DNA from: Rhipicephalus microplus
Taxonomy: Eukaryota; Arthropoda; Arachnida; Ixodida; Ixodidae
DNA: 64,000 nt
Assembly: GCF_043290135.1 (NCBI RefSeq)
Contig: NC_134710.1
Location: 257,502,092 to 257,566,091 of the forward strand
Direction of reading: 5' to 3'
The translations under genes and the position numbers were made by a program. The number at the start of each line of letters is the position of its first letter. The first letter of the stretch is position 1. Under the pieces are notes generated by a model, which worked only from the letters and a program-made list of their open reading frames with translations, was not told the DNA's origin and did not search any database. Of the stretch, positions 9,658-18,567 are shown one piece after another.

Positions 9658-10109
9658 AGGGAAAGAAGTGTATACCTAAGGGCTCGTTTTTTCGTGTTTT
9701 AACACAATATTAATGAGATATAACAGACAGTAATGCCAAGGAATGTACAGGGGAAGTTATTAGAACCAATGGAATGTAAATAAGAAGAAAGAAAAGTGGA
9801 TGAAAAAGTTACCAACTGCGAGCAGGAATCGAACCTACGACCTTCGAATTACGCGTTCGATGCTCTAACCACTGAGCTATCACAGCGAACCTCCCTCCAT
9901 CCACTTTTTTGGGTTTATCTGTGAATTTAGAAGTAGGAGCGACAGTCAGCGCCATCTATAAGCCAAACAATGAGTGTGAAAACACTCTTATGCGCATGTT
10001 TGGCGTCACGTAGCACGTGAACTTATTATGAGCGGGCAGATGATTAATTTTCCCTCTTATACAACCTAAACACACCAAGTCTGCCAGTACGAGACCCTCG
10101 TTCAATGAA
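9655..10109 (-). mobile_element. tRNA-headed SINE with composite flank
   Basis: On the minus strand a tRNA-like head (9893-9820) runs into a body ending near 9656 (ending …CTTCTTTCCCTTAT). The part at 9894-10109 is a non-coding extension. The first ~140 bp of the plus-strand block (ATAAGGGAAAGAAGTGTATACC…) restart at 10110, giving a 455-bp period. The family is unnamed here and distinct from Ruka in both head and tail. Confidence 0.65.
9820..9893 (-). other. tRNA-like promoter head of SINE (not a functional tRNA gene)
   Basis: The minus strand reads GCTGTGATAGCTCAGTGGTT (A box) through GGTTCGATTCC (B box). A cloverleaf can be drawn: acceptor stem with G-U pairs, TCGAA/TTCGA anticodon stem and loop CGCGTAA. 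Position 33 is G instead of U and the 3' side continues into SINE body, so this is an internal pol III promoter and not a tRNA gene. Confidence 0.75.
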
Positions 10110-10252
10110 ATAAGGGAAAGAAGTGTATACCTAAGGGCTCGTTTTTTCGTGTTTTAACACAATATTGATGAGATATAACAGACAGTAATGCCAAGGAATG
10201 TACAGAGGAAGTTATTAAAACCAATGGAATGTAAATAAGAAGAAAGAAAAGT
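10110..10252 (+). repeat. Second, partial copy of the SINE block
   Basis: Repeats 9655-9797 with few differences (for example AATATTGATG for AATATTAATG and ACAGAGGAAG for ACAGGGGAAG). It stops after GAAAGAAAAGT, where the palindrome turns round. Confidence 0.85.
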
Positions 10253-10327
10253 GGACTTTTCTTTCTTCTTATTTACATTCCATTGGTTTTAATAACTTCC
10301 TCTGTACATTCCTTGGCATTACTGTCT
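10180..10327. repeat. 73-bp perfect palindrome with 2-nt centre
   Basis: The arm 10180-10252 (starting AGACAGTAATGCC) is the exact reverse complement of 10255-10327, separated only by GG. All 73 positions match by direct reading. It ends in (CA)n(TA)n. Confidence 0.92.

Positions 10328-10375
<48 letters not shown>
10328..10375 (+). repeat. Compound microsatellite (CA)n(TA)n
   Basis: About 14 CA units followed by about 10 TA units, directly after the palindrome. Confidence 0.95.
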
Positions 10376-10376
<1 letters not shown>

Positions 10377-13207
10377 AATTTACGCAGTGAATATAGTGAA
10401 TTTACCCAGAGTAAAAGACGGGCTTTATATACTATACAACTGGGACTCTTTAGTATGTTTGAGATAACCCCTTTCGCATAGAGTTTTTGACTATGAGTTA
10501 CAGCTGGGCGTTCTTTCAGCTCTAATCCCTGGCCCGGCCTCCTGGAGCTTGCATAAAAGAAGCAAAGTGAGCGCGAAAGCACGTGATTAAAACAAGAAAG
10601 CCTTTCAGAAAGCATTAATTGTTACCTTCCGCAAAACTGGGATGATAAAATTAAGTCGTTACCGATATAAATGTTGTGACAACGTTACTTATAATCAGGG
10701 TTTTAATGAAACAATCGAGCGTATGTGGACTTTTATGAGGAAGAGTGTTCTGGATATAGAAACTGCTGACAAAACGAGTGCATGGTTTATTCGCGGTTTT
10801 GATACTTCCCTCTTTGTAGCTCGCCAGTAGCAACTTATGATGTAGCACCACTTAAAGCGCTGCTTGAGTGAAAAGCTAGGCGTATCCATGCAAATTCTGA
10901 TTGTACTACATGTTTTCTTTTTTTTTTTTTTTTTTTTGTGGGCAGGCTCTTGAAACAGTAAATGTCCCGACGCAATTGCCGCGTGTCTGCATATTCACTC
11001 GTGCACTATTGTGCTTAGCAGGTGGGTATACACTGATAAAGGTTATGAAACGCATTAAACGCGCTAAAAACAAGCAAATACACGCTTTCGCGGGCTACTC
11101 GCGCGCGCTCCCAATGCAGACGCTTTTACGATCTTCAGTACCATGCGCCTTTAGCGCCGCCGCTATTGTCACCCGCTGGAGAATCAGCCGGCATACGGCG
11201 CGGCCACCTAGTTCACTCCACTGCCCCCTTCTAGTACACTGTACCTGTGGGAAGCCCGAAGTCGAGCGGTCACTCCAAGCGATTTAAAAGTCATACTGAA
11301 GTTCAAAGTGTGCCGCGCGTTAGAAGATGAGAAAAGGCACCTAATTTCTGCAGCCCGGTCGGCAGCACGGCGCAGTGCCTCGCGTTCTCTGGCGCAAGTA
11401 GTAAGCGCACGTAATTTTTTCCCCTCTCAAATTGCGTTTTGTATGTATTTTTCAACTTCAAAGTACTTATTCTCAAAAAGTATAGAATGATCTTTGATAA
11501 AACTTTGTATGCATGCAGCATACAAGTTAAAAACAATTTCAAATGAAAAAGTTGCTGATTTCTAAAAAGTTCAGCTGTAAAAAATAATTGCTTTTTAATA
11601 TACAATCGCACACGTATGAACACTGAATCTTGAGTAACATTGGTGGGCGCTGCGGATAAGGTCGGCCGTTCGGAATATCGGCTGGTGCTGTTGAAAGTAC
11701 CCAGTTCGCGGTAAGGATGGACAAACAGACAAATGTACAAACAGACAGACCCAAAGTTTTTGGCAGAGACTGCTGCGCCGCGCGGCGCACGAGCCACCTC
11801 CACACGGGCTGTGTTCCAATACTCACGGTAGATGCCTAAATAGACAGCTAAATGGACGGCGGCCATCAGCCAGCAAAATAGACAGCTCCGAGAAGACCGC
11901 ATCGTAGACAAATACTACATTGTCTAGTAATATACTGCCTAGCACGGAGGAAAAAAAGGTAAGGAGAGGCCCTGACGTCACTCGTTGCGAAGCCGCGATC
12001 AAGCCGGAAGTCGGCAATATTGACTAGGCAAATTCTCCTCTCTTGTTTACATGTGAATGCGAAACAGAAGGCACGACTCCCTCTCTGTCTCAAAAAGCAC
12101 GTGGCCTGTGCGCCGGTGCTATCTGAAACCAACGGAACGGGTTTCAACACGCTGTCTTGCCGCGATACGGTTGACGAAATCTCTGCGTATGGCTGTTGTA
12201 CTCTTGCACTGCCGGCGTTAACGATAAACACGGCAGGTTGCACGTTAAGCTTTTTTTTAATTTGATGTGTTCTTTGTGAAAATAAAGATTATATTTCGGA
12301 CATTGCCGCGCGACGAAGCAGGCACCGAAATTTGTACAGCTTCTTTCAGCTTGTGTGCGTGACAGCTTGTCCGACGCGCACCGGTTCCTACGGATATCCC
12401 AAAGGCCATGATTTCATTAGGACGAAAGCAGCGAAGACCACCCGAAAGTGCGTGGGAACACGTCTCCAGTGTGTTTCACGCGCACTATTAGCTACGGAGA
12501 ACGGAGACCAGGATCGTGTAGGGCGAAAGGTGGGAAAGTTAGCCAAAGGAATGAGTGAGAAAAGGTCTGCGGGAAGCTTCACGCGTCGACACAGCCGCCA
12601 AGGACGGCAGGGAAAGCCAGCCAAATGCTAGGGAAGATGTCTCCGGGATAAGTGACTAGTCATTAGAGGAAAATAAAGAGAAGGCGCTTGTTTCTGTCTT
12701 CCTTATCTGGAACACAGCTCAGCGCCAACCGGTAACTGTACAGGAACATGAAAAGCAAGATTAGATTACAGTCTCAATAAGGGTCTGTGGACCGCAAATG
12801 CATCGTCCGTTGTCATAAGAAGCAACACCGCATAACTGTCACTAACCTGCAAGGCATTCATTGAACGAATTCTTGAGCACAGTCGTTATCTTCTATGATG
12901 GCTTTTCAGCATATTTTTTACGGACGCTGCACATTTGGAGTACGTATACGCGCGCTCGTTCCGTGGTTTCTAGTTCAGACACATAGCTGGTTACAACCAC
13001 CACCGGAGGGAAATCGCGTAGCTAACAATGCGGCACGAAGAATGGACGCTGTCGGACACATGCAGTACGCCACGGTTAGGTGCGAGGCCCATGAGAACGC
13101 GCACACCGCCGCTGGACCACCTGAACGGTGCCGCACCAACCAATAATAACAAAACGCCGCCATTGTGCCTAGTGAATATGGCCGCGCGTGACGTAATTTT
13201 CGCCACA
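10376..13207. other. Gene-free region with repeats, function not recognised
   Basis: No frame here looks like a known protein. There is a ~20-nt T run near 10917. A block near 11327-11395 (AAAAGGCACCTAATTTCTG … CGGCGCAGTGCC) is shared with the retroposon at 13222. Degenerate ACAGACA repeats lie near 11725-11750. AATAAA motifs occur near 12281 and 12671, but no supporting exons are visible. The segment 11095-11400 is GC-richer than its surroundings. Confidence 0.45.
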
Positions 13208-13221
13208 TTTTTTACGCCCTG

Positions 13222-13553
13222 GTGGTGGTGGTAGTGGTTAGAAGGAAAAGGAAAAAGGCACCTAATTTCTGTCTGCCTTCAGGCGACACGGCGCAGTGCC
13301 TTATAGGGGTGGGGGGAAGGAGGGATAAAAAGAAAAGAAAGAAAATAGACGAAGAAGAAGACAGGCAAGCGACGGAAAAAGAAGGAGATAGGAAAGTGGG
13401 GATCCGGTCGAAGCAGTCCAAGGGCGGGGCGCCACAAGGTGAGAGCTGCACGGCGTCAGGAGACCGCGGAGGGCGAACCAGTCAGCGGGAGCTACGCTGG
13501 CGTCGGAGATCGCGAGGGCACAACCGTCCAGCTTGAAATCCTGCGAGCGAATG
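13222..13553 (+). mobile_element. Unnamed retroposon with 14-bp target duplication
   Basis: The perfect direct repeat TTTTTTACGCCCTG at 13208-13221 and 13554-13567 brackets 332 bp. The insert starts (GTG)n-GTAGTGGTTAGAAGG, then AAAGGCACCTAATTTCTG…GGCGCAGTGCC, a purine-rich run and a GC-rich body, and ends …GAGCGAATG. The start is weakly A-box-like (TGGTAGTGGTTA), but no clear B box or poly-A tail is visible. A related fragment lies at about 11327-11395. Long target duplications mean LINE-type retroposition; the partner LINE is unknown. Confidence 0.7.
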
Positions 13554-13567
13554 TTTTTTACGCCCTG

Positions 13568-15479
13568 CGCAGCCCTGCGCCGGCTTGGCATGCCCTCTCC
13601 TTACCTTTCCTTCCTCCGTGCTGCCTAGTGTGCTGAGCGCGGGCTACCAGATGTCCCCGCAGCTGATGACTGCCGGCAGCGCCCGCATGGTGCGCTGCTG
13701 TGCGAGTGAGTGTAAGGTCCCTAGATGAAACAAGTTAAGTGAGTGCATTTGCGTTCAATCCTTGCGCTGCGCGAGTGCTGCGAAGCCTGCAGGAGGCCGA
13801 GCCGCGTGAGGCCAACTATTATTTTCCTGCATTTTCGGAGTGTTTTTTTACATAAATATTTATTGTATAAGAACTACTTGATTGCTTTCACAGTACTGGC
13901 ACTTTGCAATACCAGATGGAGATCATGCCGTGGCATACATTTCGCCATCCACTACTGATCGCAAAAAAAAAAAAAAAAGACGCAGATCCCTCGTAACTTG
14001 GGAATCAATGCTATGCAAGGTGACTCTGTTGTAATTTTTTATTAAGTGAAACATTATGAAGTGGCGCTAAATATATGCAGCAAATTGGATAGTCAACACT
14101 GGAACCAGCATTGACGTTTCACGAACATTTGGCTCTTATTGCAAAGTATTTCGAAGACCCTAAGTTAAGGGGGTGATCGTGAGGGCACCCAGGCGTAGGC
14201 GATTTGATAGATAAACAGACAGACAGACGGATATGGCCGCTGGCGGCTTCACTTGCTTCCGTTGACGGCGGCCAGGACTGCCACTCCAGAGGTTTTGTAG
14301 AACCACGTTGACCATGCACCTTGACAGCAACAAGCTCGCCTAGAGATAAAATGTCATCGCGTGTGTTACTACGGCATAGGGAGACGTTTAATGAACAAGC
14401 AGGGTGAAAGCTTCCTCAGATTCCAGTTACCCGGATTCGGTGAGAAAATAAAGGCTCGTCTCGATCGTGTTACAGAGGTAAAAAAAAGTACCACTCTAAA
14501 CAATATTTTTACTTGTTGCCGCTTCAATAAAGGTTAGAATAGAAACGTAATTTCAATTTCAAAACTGTTTCAACGGTACAGATTACTAATTAGTCAATTC
14601 GGCTGGACATGTGACTTCTTGAGCATAGCCTGGATAAACTACGGAGGCTTATGAAAAAGAGATGAACTTCTGTTTCCGCTACTTATCGATTGCGCACAAA
14701 CTGTACGAGTCTGCAATGGATAACAGGCTTTAAGCTCTCCCATAGTAGAGTACCAATTGCTCTAAATCGTTAACAACTTTTTCTAAACACACAGGTTTTT
14801 CTTTTTAAAGAACGGCAGACTGTTGAGCCCAGTCACGCCTTATTAACCCCTCCCCACCTGGCTTTTCTTTTACTTTCCTTTTTTTTGGGGGGGGGGGGGG
14901 CAAAAGAGTTGCAAACCCACCCTTTACTATGTCTAAATAAGTTAGCCATAAGGTAGTGCATGAGTGTACTCTGCGGGGTGAACACTGTTAAAAGAAAGGG
15001 CATGCTTGCATGCTAAGCCATTATATACATGTTCGCCATTGTATAATGACACGCTCCAATATATTGTATCAGTATGAATCGCCAGTACCCATACGCTATT
15101 TTGTACCATGTCCACAATCACAATACATGTCTTGTTCATTTGAGCAACAATATACGGTCACAGCGCCCCTGTCAACATTCCTGTTAAGTTTATAAAAATT
15201 CAACTATGTGCAATGTTATGAGAAGTGTATGTGTACATTGACTACGTGTTATTCGTTGAATAAAAATTCCCTTTGTGCACCTACTTTTTTAGCGGGACGG
15301 CTCAGGGCTCTCCCATAGTTAAATACAAAGTACTCGAAATCGTTAGACATTTTTTTATACGAACACAGTCAGTAAAGAAAAATCGGCAGGCACGAGACAG
15401 GAGGTTACGCTAGAGATAATGAATAAATACTAATATCTGGGCGTATGGTAATTGGTCCCATTGCTTGTGTTTAGAACCT
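13568..15479. other. Gene-free region with homopolymers
   Basis: Nothing recognisable as a gene. An A run lies near 13963-13978, degenerate (CAGA)n near 14205-14228, and an (A/T)-then-G tract with about 14 Gs near 14887-14900. Confidence 0.5.
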
Positions 15480-15871
15480 AAGGGAACACGAAATACACGT
15501 AGCGACTAAAGAGAACGGGAATGCAGCGGAGATGAAAAATAGGGCACTGTGGAATTTCAATGGGTATGATGTGGTGATCAAGAGGCATTTGGAAAGGTCT
15601 CATGGTTCCTGATCTGACTTTGGACAATGCGGTCTTGTGCATGAGATCAGAGGTTCAAGTAAGATTAGAAATTAAGCAACGAGCAATAAATAGGCTTGAT
15701 TTAGGAGCTCACAGGAATACACCAAATCGGGGAGTAAAAGGTGATACGGGATGGACATCATTTGAGGGCAGGGAAGCTAGCAGCAAGATAAAATTTGAGA
15801 AACAATTGAGAGAAATGGGGGAGGAGGGTTGGGCTAGGAAGGTTTTCAGCTACTTGTACATGAAGAATGTC

Positions 15872-16109
15872 TATACAAAATGGAGGAAGCGAACTAGGAA
15901 ATTGACTGTTAAATACTTAGGAAACAGCAGGTGGCCAAACCAAAAAGAACTATCGGTTAAAAAGAAGGTGAAGGAAACCGAGACCATATGTATACAAAAT
16001 GGAGGAAGCGAACTAGGAAATTGACTAGTAAATACTTAGGAAACAGCAGGTGGCCAAACCAAAAAGAACTATCGGTTAAAAAGAAGGTGAAAGAAACCGA
16101 GACCATATG
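15872..16109 (+). repeat. 119-bp tandem duplication inside the LINE
   Basis: The unit starting TATACAAAATGGAGGAAGCG at 15872 restarts at 15991 with almost no differences (ACTGTTAAA vs ACTAGTAAA; GAAGGAAACC vs GAAAGAAACC). 119 is not a multiple of 3, so the duplication shifts the LINE reading frame. Confidence 0.92.
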
Positions 16110-16254
16110 TGGAAAATTGGCATGATTAAGAAGTCCGCACTAGAGATCTATCAAACTTTTAAGCAGGAAATTACCAAGCAAAGGATATATGATAATACTC
16201 GTGGTAGTTCTCTACTGTTTGAGGCCAGGACGGGAGTATTGCGAACCAAGACAT

Positions 16255-16364
16255 CATCATCATCATCATCAGCCTGACTACGTCCACTGCAGGACAAAGG
16301 CCTCTCCCATGTTCCGCCAGTTAACCCGGTCCTGTGCTTGCTGCTGCCAATTTATACCCGCAAA
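16255..16364 (-). mobile_element. RTE LINE 3' tail insertion (15-bp target duplication)
   Basis: On the minus strand this is a short RTE 3' end: GGCAGCAGCAAGCACAGGAC, then GAGGCCTTTGTCCTGCAGTG, ending in (GAT)n. The 15-bp repeat TGCGAACCAAGACAT at 16240-16254 and 16365-16379 flanks it exactly. Removing it restores the host LINE frame (…GVLRTKTYRAKYEG…). It matches the RTE end at 45060-45150. Confidence 0.88.
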
Positions 16365-16617
16365 TGCGAACCAAGACATATCGGGCCAAATACGAAGGGG
16401 TAGACACAGTATGCAGTGCGTGTGGAGAGGAAGAAGAAACTGCCGAACACTTGATAATGTTCTGTAAAGGGCTTCACCCTATAGTTCAGGATGATGGCGC
16501 AGAGTTTTTCAAAGCACTGGGGTTTAGGGACCGGGAGGGCAAAATAGACTTTAAGCGGGTAGACTTAACTAGAAGGAGGTTATCTGATTGGTGGCTAAAG
16601 TCAAGGCACGAGTGAAA

Positions 16618-18240
16618 ATTAAACTCTTCACTGCAAAGTACGAATCCTCAAACTCACTTTTTAAGAAAAAAAAATAAATCTAGTTTTTGATTCATTAAGT
16701 ATTGTGGCTTGGTGGCGCTAGCCACCGCCCGATCTAAAGGGTACAGCCACATCAATTTCTTCATCCATCCATTGAGTCAATCCCCTTTAAATTTGGGAAT
16801 GGGTAGGATAGACAAACTAGGCTTAAAGAGTGTAACTTAGTGGCATTTTTTTTTGTGAGCGCGTAAAACCTTATGGGAATACTTGCAGTCGTTTCTTACA
16901 TATTACACTAAAGTTGACAGCACCGTTAGCACAACGAACGCTAGCACAGACAGTAGTGTTCTGTGATTGCAAAGTGGTAGGTCTCTACATACGACTGATA
17001 CGAGTCACATCTGTGAGAGAGGCTAATTGGAAGGGCTCGTTTCTTTTAGCAAAAACCAAGAAATAATTATTTAGGATTTTTTTATTATTAGTAAATAATT
17101 ATTAGGAAATATTTAGGAAATAATTAGGAAAGTTAACCTTCCTAGTACAGTAACTCTACCATGTCTACTCTGCACAGTGATTACTATGTCGTGGCTTTAG
17201 TCTCTTTGCAACCGTGGCCTAACGCCAGGACATCTCTATGACTCTAATTAATATTTCGTACCATTTGAATTTTGTCCACTGCCGCGTGTTGACCATTCCA
17301 TTGTTCAATCTGACCACTGGTTAATTGTCTTTTCAACGCATTATGTGATCTGCCCAGGCCCATTTCGTTCGCTAATTGTGAACGAGAACATCAGCAGCAG
17401 ATGATCTCCAACAGCGGCAGTCTTTTCGCCTCGAAGCAGAGTTCGTCTATGTAGACGACAGTAGCTAGTGCGCCTCACTGCCATTGCATTTTCATCAAAC
17501 ATCTGTCATAGAGTAATATCTGTATTGTATAATCGTACATTCGCGAGGTTGTTTCACAGGGTCTGACAAATCAATTTAAAATAGCGATAAGCAGTGCTAC
17601 TGAAATAAGCGGGCCATGGTAAAGAAGGAGAAACAATGGGACGTGCCCGCGTTGTGCACAATATACTTACACTATAGAGGCTAGAAAAGTTTTCTTCTAG
17701 CCTCTATACTTATACGGGACTAGCGCAGATCCCGTCCACAATTTTTGTCTTTCACTGTTATAGCGCCCTCAAACGACCTTTAGAATATGCAATAATTACT
17801 GAAACCAATTAATTAATGAAGGGATGGGGTATTTGATATTTCTGTATGCTGCCAGTTCACTTCTTTACATAGCGGTCCTACCTTATCTGAAGCTTGCTTT
17901 CTTCAATCATTCGCATACAACATTCAAATTCATCAAAGAGCAGCTCCGAACTAGATTCTCCGAAACACTTAAGCCGCTGCACCAACACAGAACACCTAAA
18001 TAAACACAATGTACCAGCGTAGAATAGATTTGACCACAAATGAACAACACTCAAGAAGAGAGGACGGCTGACTGTACGGGCATGCAAATCTATTCCAGAA
18101 TGAACCAACGCGCCAAACGAAGCGTTTTATCAAGTTACCAGCGCAGAACAAAGAGTTTGTCTTCCAGATGCAACGCGTTACTATCTTGCTTCCGTGGACA
18201 AGTGAAAAGTTTACAACTTGTTGGCAACGCTGCTCTGTTA
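16618..18240. other. Intergenic upstream of torsin
   Basis: No recognised gene. ATTAGGAAAT-type repeats occur near 17065-17130. A perfect 14-bp hairpin (TATAGAGGCTAGAA, 17673-17686, inverted at 17695-17708) has an 8-nt loop. The promoter of the torsin gene probably lies in the last few hundred bases. Confidence 0.5.
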
Positions 18241-18256
18241 TCAAGTTTCGTTTTTC

Positions 18257-18350
18257 AACATGGCTGCTTCATAGTTTGCGGACAGCGTTTAAGGTTGAAT
18301 AGATCGTCCATTTTACCGGCAGGCGAAATATTAAGGAAACGACAGTCGTA
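18257..18350 (+). promoter_or_regulatory. Torsin 5' leader: YY1-like site / 5-codon uORF
   Basis: AACATGGCTGC at 18257-18267 matches the YY1-type AANATGGC motif often found at transcription starts of TATA-less genes. If transcription starts upstream of it, the same ATG (18260) opens a very short upstream frame, M-A-A-S-stop (18260-18274), in a strong context (A at -3, G at +4), 76 nt before the torsin ATG. No TATA box is obvious. The exact start site is not visible. Confidence 0.4.
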
Positions 18351-18567
18351 ATGAGATTTTATAGCGAACCTGTTGCGTGCGTGTCACTTGTGTGTATATG
18401 GCTAAGTTTAGGGCGGTCATGCGAAGGTCTCGAACCCGTCACAGTGTCCACGGTAATTGCAGCAGGCGCTGCCTTAGGCGTTTCAGTTATGTATTCCGGG
18501 TGGAACGCCCTTAAGTGCAAAACTTCTGAATGCTGCGCAGCTCCTTGGGTGACTGACAACGTTAAGG
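18351..18567 (+). CDS. Torsin: Torsin exon 1 (signal peptide and N-terminal hydrophobic domain)
   Basis: Codes for residues 1-72 and the first base of codon 73. [20 protein letters not shown] is a signal peptide, followed by a hydrophobic Ala/Gly-rich segment and YSGWNALKC…ECCAAPW, matching the conserved start of mature torsins. The donor is AAGG|GTACGA. The start ATG has G at -3. Confidence 0.92.

Larger units (their letters stand above)
15480..16617 (+). pseudogene. LINE (non-LTR retrotransposon) ORF2, C-terminal part
   Basis: Plus-strand frames give DLTLDNAVLCMRSEVQVRLE, the region INRLDLGAHRNTPNRG, and then a C-terminal zinc motif CSACGEEEETAEHLIMFC (CX2CX8HX4C) followed by RRRLSDWWLKSRHE and a stop at about 16615. 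This is the post-RT end of a non-LTR ORF2; no RT or endonuclease remains, so the copy is 5'-truncated. It is broken by a 119-bp tandem duplication and by an inserted RTE tail. The clade was not determined. Confidence 0.65.

Noticed and set aside
9820..9893. Possible functional tRNA-Thr gene
   Set aside because: U33 is replaced by G, the acceptor stem relies on G-U pairs and the sequence continues as a repeated SINE.
11303..11911. 202-codon minus-strand frame
   Set aside because: No recognised domain; one end overlaps a dispersed repeat (11327-11395) and the composition looks non-coding.
13222..13536. 104-codon Lys/Arg-rich frame
   Set aside because: Lies wholly in a retroposon bracketed by a 14-bp target duplication; purine-rich repeat, not a protein.
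18040..18351. 103-codon plus-strand frame just before torsin
   Set aside because: Different frame from torsin, no domain, and it overlaps the presumed promoter and leader.
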